A DNA stretch of 8,791 nucleotides from Campylobacterales bacterium (GTDB lineage Bacteria > Campylobacterota > Campylobacteria > Campylobacterales > Arcobacteraceae), in the NCBI GenBank assembly GCA_019752775.1, contig JAIELU010000163.1, positions 1 through 8,791 on the forward strand, read 5' to 3'. Of the stretch, positions 1-6,282 are shown piece by piece; within the stretch, counting starts at the first letter, position 1; the number at the start of each line of letters is the position of its first letter. Under the pieces are notes generated by a model that had not been told where the DNA came from, made no database searches, and saw nothing but the letters and a program-made list of their open reading frames with translations. Made by a program: the position numbers and the translations under genes.

Positions 1-2108
1 GCGTACACTGGAGTCAACATAACACCAAGAATAGGATAAAAAACACCTGCTGCTAGAGGAATACCACCTATATTATAAATAAAAGCCCAAAATAAATTTT
101 GTTTAATAATTTTCATTGATTCAATTGATAAGTTTATACTTTTTAATACGGCTTTTAGCTCATTGTTTATTAAAATAATATCTCCTGCATCTTTTGTAAT
201 ATCAGAACCAGAATTTAAAGTAATTCCAATATCTGCTTGTTTAATTGAAGGTGAATCATTTATACCATCTCCTACAAACATTACTTTTGCATCTTTTTGA
301 AGTTCTATTATTACTTTATATTTTTCATCTGGAAGAACTTGAGAATATACTTTATCTATATTTAGTTTTTTGGCAACATAATTTGCTGTAATTTCATTAT
401 CTCCTGTTAATAATATAGGAATAATATTTTTTGCTTTTAAATCAGCAATTAACTCTTTTGCACCATTTTTTATACTATCTTCTAAAGCAAAAACAGCTAT
501 ACATTCTTTTTCTATAGATGCTAAAATAACTCCTGCTCCCTCTTTTAGAGAGTTATTATAAAAATCTAAATATTTATTATCTAATTTAATACTATTATTT
601 TTAAAAAAAGATAAAGAACCAATCAGTACCATTTTATTTTCATAAATTGCACTAATACCAAGTCCAGGTACAAGTTTTATATCTTCGAGTTCAATATTTA
701 ATGGTATATCTTTATTTTTTGCAAAATCTACTATTGCTTTTGAAATAGGATGTTCACTTTTAGTTTCTAAAGAAGCTAAAATATCTAAATATTTTTCTTC
801 ATAAATAGCATCTTTAACACTTATAATTCCACTTGTTAAAGTTCCAGTTTTATCAAATACTGCGTATTTTATATCTTTTATAATTTCTAATATTTCAGGA
901 TTTCGTATTAGAATTCCTTCTTGTGCAGCTTTTCCAACAGAACTTACTATTGCAATAGGAGTTGCAAGTCCCAAAGCACAAGGACAAGAAATTATTAAAA
1001 CAGAAATTGAAGCTAATATAGCATTAAGAGCATCACCAACTATAAAATACCAAGCTAAAAAAGTGAGTATAGAGATAACAATAACAATAGGAACAAAAAT
1101 ATTTGCAACATTATCAGCAAATCTACTTATAGGAAGTTTTTTACTTTGAGCTGTACTTAACAGTGCAACTATTTTTGATAAAGTTGTATCTTTTGATTCT
1201 CTTAAAACTACTACTTCTATAATTCCATTTGTATTTAAAGTTCCAGAAATTACTTCATCTCCAATAGTTTTATAAATAGGCATATATTCACCTGTAATCA
1301 TAGATGTATCAATATCTGCACTACCTTTTACAATAACTGCATCAGTTGATATTTTTTCACCTGTTTTTATTAGAACTTTATCACCTATTTTGAGTTGTGT
1401 TGCTAAAATAGTTTTAAAACTGCCATCTTTGGAAATAAGTGTTGCATTTAAAGGAGCTAAGTCCATAAGTTTTTTTAAGAAATCAGTAGCTTTTGCTTTT
1501 GAACGCTCTTCAAGTAATCGTCCTAAAAGAATAAAACTAATTATAACAGCAGCACCATCAAAATATAAAAATCTTAGATTTTCAGGAAATAATGAAGGGA
1601 AAAATACTACAAAAACAGAGTAAAAATATGCAGCACTAGTTCCTAGTGCAACTAAAACATTCATATCATAATTTTTATTACTAATAGCCTTATATGCTAG
1701 AGTATAAAATCTTCTTCCTGAATAAAATTGAATAACAGTTGCAAGTGAAAACATAATATATTGATTGTTTAGCAAATTTTGAAGAGGAAATAACATAAAA
1801 TAAAGTATTATGATTGTGAGTGAGATACTTATAAAGAAATTATATTTTAGTTTATTGTAAGCAATTAATTTAGACTTTTCTAAAGCTTTTAAATCTTCTT
1901 CAACTCCATAGCCTAGCTTTCTGATTTTATTGAACAATGCTTCTTTATCTAAAAGTTTATTTTCAATTTCAAATTCACCTTCATTTGAAGCAAAACTTAC
2001 TTTTGAAGAGAGTAAGCCATCAAGTTTATTGACAGCTTTCTCAATTCCATTTGAACAATTTACACAAGTCATTCCCGAAATATTTATTTTTATGATTTCT
2101 TTTGACAT
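1..2108 (-). CDS. copA: Copper-exporting P1B-type ATPase (partial, C-terminus beyond left edge)
   Basis: Inner-membrane pump that exports Cu+ from the cytosol using ATP. The frame is open from ATG at 2108 to the window edge (702 full codons). One N-terminal heavy-metal-associated domain carries GMTCVNC (Cys15, Cys18). The actuator motif TGE is at 272-274, the membrane copper site CPC at 375-377 (SCPCALGLATP), the phosphorylation motif DKTGTLT begins at Asp419, the HP motif appears as SEHPISKAI, and the hinge GDGIND begins at 613. The last visible residues (LTPVYA) belong to the final membrane helices, so probably only a few tens of residues are missing. CPC plus the CxxC domain point to Cu+ rather than Zn/Cd. 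The actuator reads TGEY where TGES/TGEP is usual. AAGGAT precedes the start; the copZ-like gene ends 27 bp upstream, so it is probably co-transcribed from the promoter at 2722-2753. The name copA is also used for the oxidase at 3464-5290, a different protein. Confidence 0.95.
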   Translation of the reverse strand, partial: MSKEIIKINISGMTCVNCSNGIEKAVNKLDGLLSSKVSFASNEGEFEIENKLLDKEALFNKIRKLGYGVEEDLKALEKSKLIAYNKLKYNFFISISLTIIILYFMLFPLQNLLNNQYIMFSLATVIQFYSGRRFYTLAYKAISNKNYDMNVLVALGTSAAYFYSVFVVFFPSLFPENLRFLYFDGAAVIISFILLGRLLEERSKAKATDFLKKLMDLAPLNATLISKDGSFKTILATQLKIGDKVLIKTGEKISTDAVIVKGSADIDTSMITGEYMPIYKTIGDEVISGTLNTNGIIEVVVLRESKDTTLSKIVALLSTAQSKKLPISRFADNVANIFVPIVIVISILTFLAWYFIVGDALNAILASISVLIISCPCALGLATPIAIVSSVGKAAQEGILIRNPEILEIIKDIKYAVFDKTGTLTSGIISVKDAIYEEKYLDILASLETKSEHPISKAIVDFAKNKDIPLNIELEDIKLVPGLGISAIYENKMVLIGSLSFFKNNSIKLDNKYLDFYNNSLKEGAGVILASIEKECIAVFALEDSIKNGAKELIADLKAKNIIPILLTGDNEITANYVAKKLNIDKVYSQVLPDEKYKVIIELQKDAKVMFVGDGINDSPSIKQADIGITLNSGSDITKDAGDIILINNELKAVLKSINLSIESMKIIKQNLFWAFIYNIGGIPLAAGVFYPILGVMLTPVY

Positions 2109-2135
2109 TTTTAATCCTTGAATAACTTATATATT

Positions 2136-2342
2136 TTAATTGTCTATTATTTCAAATCCTAGTTCTTGCATTTCTTTTTTAAATGTAACTTCTTGTTCTT
2201 CTGTTAAGATTTCAAGAGTAACTTCTCTTGGTGAAGTATTTAAATTTACTTCAATCTCTCCAAAACTATCTTCTAACGAACCTTTAATAAGATTTACACA
2301 GCTCTTACAAGAGATGTTATTTGCTTTAAATGTTTTTTTCAT
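2136..2342 (-). CDS. copZ: CopZ-like cytosolic copper chaperone (HMA domain)
   Basis: A 68-residue single heavy-metal-associated domain with no signal peptide, so cytosolic. The metal site is NISCKSC (Cys12, Cys15), followed by the helix VNLIKGSLED and an acidic beta-strand region ending LGFEIIDN, the expected length and order for a CopZ/Atx1-type fold. It would deliver Cu+ to the ATPase encoded immediately downstream (27-bp gap). The canonical GMTC start of the loop is replaced by NISC, with the Met missing, which is less common. The gene begins only 4 bp after the stop of the Met-rich repeat gene and no clear Shine-Dalgarno sequence is visible before its ATG, so translation is probably coupled to the upstream gene. 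Confidence 0.85.
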   Translation of the reverse strand: MKKTFKANNISCKSCVNLIKGSLEDSFGEIEVNLNTSPREVTLEILTEEQEVTFKKEMQELGFEIIDN

Positions 2343-2346
2343 GTTT

Positions 2347-2694
2347 TTATTTATGACCCATTTTCTTCATTTCTTCATCACTCATACCATTTTTAGTTTT
2401 TTCATTAGCCATATCTTGATGCATTTTTTTCATCTCTTCAGTAGTCATACTATCTAATTTTTCATGGTTTTTTTTCATCTCTTCATCGTTCATGCCATTC
2501 ATTTTATCATGCATTTTTTTCATTTCTTCATCAGTCATACCATTCATATTCATATGGTTCATCATTTTTCCTTCATGCATGTGGTCACCCATATGAGTAG
2601 CTTGTTGAGTTGTAGATTTATTAGCTTCAGCTGCATATAATGCACTACTTACAAATAACCCTAAACCTAATAATACTGTTGATAACTTTTTCAT
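2347..2694 (-). CDS. Secreted Met/His-rich repeat protein, putative periplasmic copper binder
   Basis: A 115-residue protein with a typical signal peptide (Lys-Lys, hydrophobic LLGLGLFVSSALYA, cleavage near residue 21). The mature part begins with a His/Met-rich stretch (about 34-51, containing HMGDHMHEG and MMNHMNM) and then carries four copies of a roughly 15-residue unit of the form GMxDEEMKKMHxKM at 52-66, 67-81, 82-96 and 103-115. Each unit has regularly placed Met and usually a His, residues that bind Cu(I)/Cu(II) in periplasmic proteins. It probably buffers or hands over copper in the periplasm; this is inferred from composition and context. It is the first gene of the unit with copZ and the copper ATPase. 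AAGGAT lies 7 nt before the ATG, and a copper-type promoter lies at 2722-2753. I recognise no named family with certainty. Confidence 0.85.
   Translation of the reverse strand: MKKLSTVLLGLGLFVSSALYAAEANKSTTQQATHMGDHMHEGKMMNHMNMNGMTDEEMKKMHDKMNGMNDEEMKKNHEKLDSMTTEEMKKMHQDMANEKTKNGMSDEEMKKMGHK
2350..2541 (-). repeat. 45-bp tandem coding repeats in the Met-rich gene
   Basis: Three contiguous 45-bp units and a fourth partial unit after an 18-bp insert encode the GM-x-x-EEMKK repeats. On the plus strand the units show as recurring TTCATC/TCTTCA blocks. The units differ at synonymous and a few coding sites, so the duplication is not very recent. Confidence 0.8.
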
Positions 2695-2721
2695 TTTAAA
2701 TCCTTTTTTATTTTATTCGTA

Positions 2722-2753
2722 ATTATATTTTTATTATGAGGAATCTATGTGGA
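2722..2753 (-). promoter_or_regulatory. Copper-type promoter/operator A (Met-rich-copZ-ATPase operon)
   Basis: On the minus strand TCCACAT (2747-2753) and TCCTCAT (2736-2742) form a direct repeat with an 11-bp period, followed after 8 bp by a perfect TATAAT -10 box (2722-2727). The repeat sits where a -35 box would be. This is the best-matching of four copies in the window. The expected transcript starts about 20 nt before the ATG at 2694. There is no visible terminator between copB and this promoter, so read-through from copB is possible. Confidence 0.75.
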
Positions 2754-2763
2754 GTAATTATTC

Positions 2764-3450
2764 TTAAAACCAGAATCTCACACCAACTACTGCATATACT
2801 TCATCTAATGATGAAATATCATTTGTATTGCCTAAATTTTTATTCCATTCAACTCCTATATAAGGTGCGAATTCTCTTGTAATTTCATATCTTAATCTTG
2901 TACCTATTGTAATATTTGAGAATCCGCTTCCAATACCCATTTCTTCATTATCTTTTGTATAAGCAGATAATTGGATACTTGGAGTTAATATAAGTTTTTG
3001 TGTTAATAATGCATCGTATTCAGCTTGAGTTTTTAATCCAACATTTCCATCTTCACCTAATAAAAGAGTAGTTCTTGTTTCAAAGAAATATTGAGATAAT
3101 CCTTGTAATCCTATAATACCCCAAGTTTGATGAGCTTCATTATTCTTATCATAACCAATACCTACTTGAGCATCCCAAAAAGGAGAAATTGCTCGTGAAT
3201 AAACTAATTGGTTTTCACTATTTGCAGATTCATTTTTAACTTTCTCGCCTTCTGAATAAATATAAATCTTATTTATATCATATCCTGCATATCCATATAC
3301 ATCCCAAGTAGTAGCTTTCTCATCACTAAATTGATATTCAAGTTTATCTACAACTAAAGAACTTCTAAAAATATCTCCTTCACCTTCCATTGCAAAACTA
3401 TTTGTTGTAATAAATCCCAATAAAGATGTTGCTAATAATAATTTTTTCAT
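2764..3450 (-). CDS. copB: CopB/PcoB-family outer-membrane copper resistance protein
   Basis: A 228-residue protein with an N-terminal signal peptide (cleavage near NSFA, residue 20), many alternating beta-strand stretches rich in Tyr, Phe and Gly, and a C-terminal aromatic end (GVRFWF) typical of outer-membrane barrels. The order of conserved blocks (DKLEYQF, WDVYGYAGYD, YSRAISPFWDAQVGIGYD, WGIIGLQGLSQYFFE, TQAEYDALLTQKLILTP, GLRYE-like RLRYEITREFAPYIGVEW) is that of the CopB/PcoB family, which works with the CopA/PcoA oxidase in periplasmic copper resistance. The Met/His-rich N-terminal region found in many family members is absent, so the protein is near the minimal barrel length. It starts 13 bp after the copA stop with a strong AAGGAG site, so the two are one transcription unit. 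Confidence 0.93.
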   Translation of the reverse strand: MKKLLLATSLLGFITTNSFAMEGEGDIFRSSLVVDKLEYQFSDEKATTWDVYGYAGYDINKIYIYSEGEKVKNESANSENQLVYSRAISPFWDAQVGIGYDKNNEAHQTWGIIGLQGLSQYFFETRTTLLLGEDGNVGLKTQAEYDALLTQKLILTPSIQLSAYTKDNEEMGIGSGFSNITIGTRLRYEITREFAPYIGVEWNKNLGNTNDISSLDEVYAVVGVRFWF

Positions 3451-3463
3451 AATAAAACTCCTT

Positions 3464-5290
3464 TTAAGATACTATTACTTTTCTAAACATATCAGTCATA
3501 TGATAAAGTAAATGACAATGATAAGCCCAAGAACCTTTTGCATCTACATTTACTCTAAAACTTATTTTTGAACCTGGTTGTACAACAATTGTATGTTTTC
3601 TCGGTAAATAATTGTCATCACCTGTTTCTAAATCACTCCACATACCATGTAAATGCATAGGATGATTCATCATCGTGTCATTAATATATGTTATTCTTAA
3701 TCTTTCTCCATATTTGAACTCTAAAGGTTTTGCATTTTTATAAGTTATACCATTAATAGACCACATATATCTTTCCATATTTCCTGTAAGTCTTAAAATT
3801 ATCTCTCTATCAGGATATTTATCATTAGTTGTAGGAGTTAATGATTTTAAATCTGCGTATGTTAAAACTCTTCTTCCATTATTTCTAAGTCCTACTCCTG
3901 GGTCACTAAGTCTATATTGTGGATTCATTGCTACTGCATCTACTTGAACACCTGTTGATTCTTCAAGTTTAGTAATTGGTATTTCTTTTTTCTGATTACT
4001 ATTCATAGTTGACATATCATGTCCCATCATAGAATGATTCATTATAGGTTTTGGTTTTTCCATACTAGACATATCCATTCCTGCTCCACATTTCATAGCA
4101 CTTTCTTGTTTAGCAGTTTTTTGAGTTTCCATAGTCGACATATCATGTTCTGAATTATTATCACTAGTCCCTCCCATACCCATATCTGCATGTGTTAATA
4201 TTGGGAATGCATCCATTTGTGGAGTTTGAGCAATTACTTTTTCATCAAAAGTTAAAGCTCCAAGAGCATATCCACTTCTATCAATACTTTGAGCAAAAAT
4301 TGAATAAGCTTTATTTACTTCAGGTTCTACTATTACATCATAAGTTTCAGCAACTCCTATTCTAAATTCATCAACAGTTACGGGTTGAATATTATTCCCA
4401 TCCGCTGCAACCACTGTCATTTTAAGACCAGGAATTCTTACATCAAAAAATGTCATAGCTGCACTATTTATAAATCTTAATCTAATTTTCTCACCATCTT
4501 TAAATAATGCTTTAAACCCTGTAGCTGGATTTTCGCCATTCATTAAATATGTATATGTATATCCTGATACATCTGAAATATCTCTATCTGTCATTTTCAT
4601 TTCATTCCACATTTTTCTTTCACTAAATGCTTCAAAGAAACCTTTTTCTTTTACTTCATCAATAAAATCACCAACTGTTCGTTGTTTGAAGTTATAATAA
4701 GAAGAAGAAAGTTTAATTTTTCTGTAAACTGAAGATGGTTTTTCATCTGACCAATCTGATAATGAGATTACATATTCTCTATCATATTCATATGGGTCTT
4801 TTATTTTTGGTTCAATTATAATTGCTCCAAAAACACCTTCTTGCTCTTGAAAACCAGAGTGTGAATGATACCAATAAGTTCCACTTTGAAGTATTGGAAA
4901 TTTATAAGTAAAAGTTTCTCCTGGTTTAATACCATTAAAATTGCTAAATCCTGGAACACCATCCATAGAAGCAGGTAAAATAATTCCATGCCAATGAATA
5001 GAAGTATCTTCATTAAGATTATTAGTGACATTTATTGTAACTGTGTCACCTTCTTTCCATCTAAGAGTCGGACCACTTAACATTCCATTTACTGTTTTTG
5101 CAATACTTGGATTGCCAGTAATATTTACTGCTATTTTTTCAATGCTTAAATTAAATGTATTTCCACTTAATTCAATCGTTTTTCCGCGAGTTGAAATTTT
5201 AGAATTTGCACTTAATGTTATAGGCATAGAAGCAATTATACTTGTTGCTAAAACGCCTTTTACAAATGTTCTTCTGTTCATATTATTCAT
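3464..5290 (-). CDS. copA: Multicopper oxidase, CopA/PcoA type, Tat-exported
   Basis: A 608-residue periplasmic multicopper oxidase that binds copper and probably oxidises Cu(I) to the less toxic Cu(II). The N-terminus NRRTFVKG followed by a hydrophobic segment is a twin-arginine signal, fitting export of a folded copper enzyme. The four copper-binding motifs are present in order: HWHG (99-102), WYHSH (140-144), HPMHLHGM (543-550) and HCHLLYHM (591-598). Between the second and third domains a Met/His-rich linker (about 365-430) holds repeated HDMSTM and a Cys (MKCGAGMDM), typical of CopA-type oxidases and a likely extra copper store. Length matches the family (about 600). The ATG at 5290 is preceded by AAGGAA at a good distance; a second in-frame ATG three codons on is possible. 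It is followed by copB and driven by the promoter at 5320-5351. Confidence 0.96.
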   Translation of the reverse strand: MNNMNRRTFVKGVLATSIIASMPITLSANSKISTRGKTIELSGNTFNLSIEKIAVNITGNPSIAKTVNGMLSGPTLRWKEGDTVTINVTNNLNEDTSIHWHGIILPASMDGVPGFSNFNGIKPGETFTYKFPILQSGTYWYHSHSGFQEQEGVFGAIIIEPKIKDPYEYDREYVISLSDWSDEKPSSVYRKIKLSSSYYNFKQRTVGDFIDEVKEKGFFEAFSERKMWNEMKMTDRDISDVSGYTYTYLMNGENPATGFKALFKDGEKIRLRFINSAAMTFFDVRIPGLKMTVVAADGNNIQPVTVDEFRIGVAETYDVIVEPEVNKAYSIFAQSIDRSGYALGALTFDEKVIAQTPQMDAFPILTHADMGMGGTSDNNSEHDMSTMETQKTAKQESAMKCGAGMDMSSMEKPKPIMNHSMMGHDMSTMNSNQKKEIPITKLEESTGVQVDAVAMNPQYRLSDPGVGLRNNGRRVLTYADLKSLTPTTNDKYPDREIILRLTGNMERYMWSINGITYKNAKPLEFKYGERLRITYINDTMMNHPMHLHGMWSDLETGDDNYLPRKHTIVVQPGSKISFRVNVDAKGSWAYHCHLLYHMTDMFRKVIVS

Positions 5291-5319
5291 AAGAAATTCC
5301 TTTTTTATTCATATTGAAG

Positions 5320-5351
5320 ATATTACTATTTATATAAGGAATGAATGTGTA
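5320..5351 (-). promoter_or_regulatory. Copper-type promoter/operator B (oxidase-copB)
   Basis: Minus-strand TACACAT (5345-5351) and TCCTTAT (5334-5340) repeat with an 11-bp period; TAATAT (5320-5325) follows 8 bp later as a -10 box. Spacing is identical to that of copy A. The ATG of the oxidase lies 44 bp below the inner half-site. Confidence 0.7.
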
Positions 5352-5390
5352 GAAAAATTTTATAAATAGCTAAAAATCTAATTATTTAGT

Positions 5391-5489
5391 TTATTTAAAA
5401 AACATTCCACCCATCATAAAACACCCTGTAAACAAAGTACTTATTAAAAATAAACTAATACTCATTTTTAATATATTTATTTTTTTCAT
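5391..5489 (-). CDS. 32-residue lipoprotein-like small peptide
   Basis: A very short gene: ATG at 5487-5489, stop TAA at 5391-5393, with AAAAGGA about 8 nt before the start. The peptide opens with MKKINILKM, continues with a hydrophobic run (SISLFLISTLF), and has a lipobox-like LFTGC with Cys23. Processing at that Cys would leave a ten-residue lipidated peptide, CFMMGGMFFK, with three Met residues and the Cys. It has its own copy of the copper-type promoter (5533-5565) and lies directly upstream of the oxidase operon, so it is very probably expressed under the same conditions. Function is unknown; a membrane-anchored copper ligand or small accessory peptide is inference. Its size explains why gene callers would miss it. 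Confidence 0.65.
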   Translation of the reverse strand: MKKINILKMSISLFLISTLFTGCFMMGGMFFK

Positions 5490-5532
5490 TATTTTTTCCT
5501 TTTATGTATTTTAATTAAAATAATCTATATGT

Positions 5533-5565
5533 ATGATACTACTATTTGTGAGGAATGAATGTGTA
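5533..5565 (-). promoter_or_regulatory. Copper-type promoter/operator C (small lipoprotein)
   Basis: Minus-strand TACACAT (5559-5565) and TCCTCAC (5548-5554) repeat with an 11-bp period; TATCAT (5533-5538) is the likely -10 box, one base farther from the same position as in the other copies. Fifteen bases (5551-5565) are identical to copy B, and A/T tracts beyond are similar. Confidence 0.65.
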
Positions 5566-5589
5566 AAAAATTTTATATCTAGGTAGGGT

Positions 5590-5625
5590 TAATAAAAATA
5601 CCTTCAAGAAATATTTTGAAGGTAT
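5590..5625 (-). terminator. Rho-independent terminator after the 129-residue gene
   Basis: A perfect 10-bp stem (ATACCTTCAA at 5598-5607 with TTGAAGGTAT at 5616-5625) and an 8-nt loop, followed on the minus strand by TTTTTATT. It lies about 20 bp past the stop at 5645, ending that unit before the next promoter. Confidence 0.85.
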
Positions 5626-5644
5626 CTTATAAAAAATTAAGGAT

Positions 5645-6034
5645 TTAATTTAAATTAAAACTTCCTCTTTTTGTTTGTGTTACACCAACATTATGACTAA
5701 AAGTTAAAATATAATTATATGAACCTTTTTGTGGAAGATTTACATTAAATACATATTCTCCATTCTTATTTGTATTTGCACCTTTATAATCAATAGAAGT
5801 TTTATCTGGTGCCAAAACAGTTAGTTTTGTATTTAAATCATTATGAGAATGACCTTTATGTGTAAAATTTACATTTATATCATTATTGCCTTGTTTTAAT
5901 TCTGTTGCAGGTTTTATAATTACTCTATAGTCCTTAATATATCCTGGACTGTGAATAGTATTTGATACATCTTGTGCATATACACTTCCAATAACTAAAC
6001 CTAATCCCAAAATTACTTTTTGTAAAACTTTCAT
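5645..6034 (-). CDS. Secreted His-containing periplasmic protein, possibly YtkA/FixH-like
   Basis: A 129-residue protein with a signal peptide (LGLGLVIGSVYA, cleavage near residue 20). The mature part, about 109 residues, looks like one beta-sandwich domain: IIKPATELKQGNNDINVNF, LTVLAPD, GEYVFNVNLPQKGSYNYILTF. It contains a His cluster THKGHSHND (59-64) and a further His114, giving a plausible metal site. The strand pattern with a conserved lysine-rich start and GxY near the end resembles YtkA/FixH-type periplasmic domains, a comparison I make from memory with moderate certainty; it is not a clear CopC. AAAGGAT precedes the ATG. It is a single-gene unit with a copper-type promoter upstream (6064-6095) and a terminator downstream, so a role in periplasmic copper handling is likely from context. 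Confidence 0.8.
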   Translation of the reverse strand: MKVLQKVILGLGLVIGSVYAQDVSNTIHSPGYIKDYRVIIKPATELKQGNNDINVNFTHKGHSHNDLNTKLTVLAPDKTSIDYKGANTNKNGEYVFNVNLPQKGSYNYILTFSHNVGVTQTKRGSFNLN

Positions 6035-6063
6035 TTTCTATCCTTTAATTTTTTATATGTGTA

Positions 6064-6095
6064 ATTGTAATAATCTAATAAGGAGAGAATGTGGA
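6064..6095 (-). promoter_or_regulatory. Copper-type promoter/operator D (129-residue gene)
   Basis: Minus-strand TCCACAT (6089-6095) and TCCTTAT (6078-6084) repeat with an 11-bp period, followed after 8 bp by TACAAT (6064-6069). Spacing equals that of copies A and B; the ATG is 44 bp below the inner half-site. Confidence 0.7.
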
Positions 6096-6255
6096 ACTTA
6101 TAAATTTATATTTCAACGAGAAATGATTTTTAGAGTTAATGTTGTATAAAAGTGAGAGAAGATGATTTATAGGTCTATTCTATAAGCTTTGGCATATCAA
6201 ATTAAGCTATATTTAAGATGCGTGTCGCTTTTAGTACCTTTATGTAAATGTAGCC
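6096..6255. other. Gene-free stretch and 5' exon of the intron
   Basis: No convincing gene on either strand. It contains an imperfect-spacer inverted repeat TTATAG/CTATAA (6167-6172 and 6180-6185), a TATAAA at 6145-6150, a possible transposon end (6201-6238), and the exon sequences that pair with the intron (6244-6255). The junction between the copper island and the mobile region must lie here. Confidence 0.6.
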
Positions 6256-6282
6256 GTGCGACAAGAAGTCGCTTAATTTGAT
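6196..6282. repeat. 12-bp inverted repeat across the 5' splice junction
   Basis: ATCAAATTAAGC (6196-6207) in the flank is the exact reverse complement of GCTTAATTTGAT (6271-6282) inside the intron. Nested within it, TGTCGC (6223-6228) is complementary to GCGACA (6258-6263). An RNA crossing the junction could fold here instead of forming the intron's own hairpins. Confidence 0.5.
6201..6238. repeat. Possible Tn3-like terminal inverted repeat (single end)
   Basis: Read on the minus strand this 38-bp segment begins GGTACTAAAAGCGACACGC and has TTAA at positions 34-37, the same place as in 38-bp Tn3-family ends (consensus GGGG...TTAAG). No matching second end is visible, the first bases are GG rather than GGGG, and position 38 is T, so this is a weak call. 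Confidence 0.2.

Noticed and set aside
2140..2457. Plus-strand 105-residue open frame and other plus-strand frames over the copper genes (1390-1623, 1930-2121, 5025-5369)
   Set aside because: They are antisense to well-supported minus-strand genes, have no ribosome binding sites and show Phe/Ser-rich sequence expected from reading the complement.
4816..5031. 71-residue minus-strand frame inside the oxidase gene
   Set aside because: It overlaps the oxidase in another frame across the HWHG and WYHSH region; only the oxidase frame has recognisable motifs.
5371..5390. Weak hairpin CTAAA/TTTAG after the small lipopeptide gene as terminator
   Set aside because: Only 5 A/T-rich pairs and a 10-nt loop with no clear U-tract; not distinguishable from AT-rich background.
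6167..6185. TTATAG/CTATAA inverted repeat as a recombinase res or att site
   Set aside because: Six-base A/T-rich arms occur often by chance here, and the recombinase gene is more than 2 kb away with its subtype unknown.
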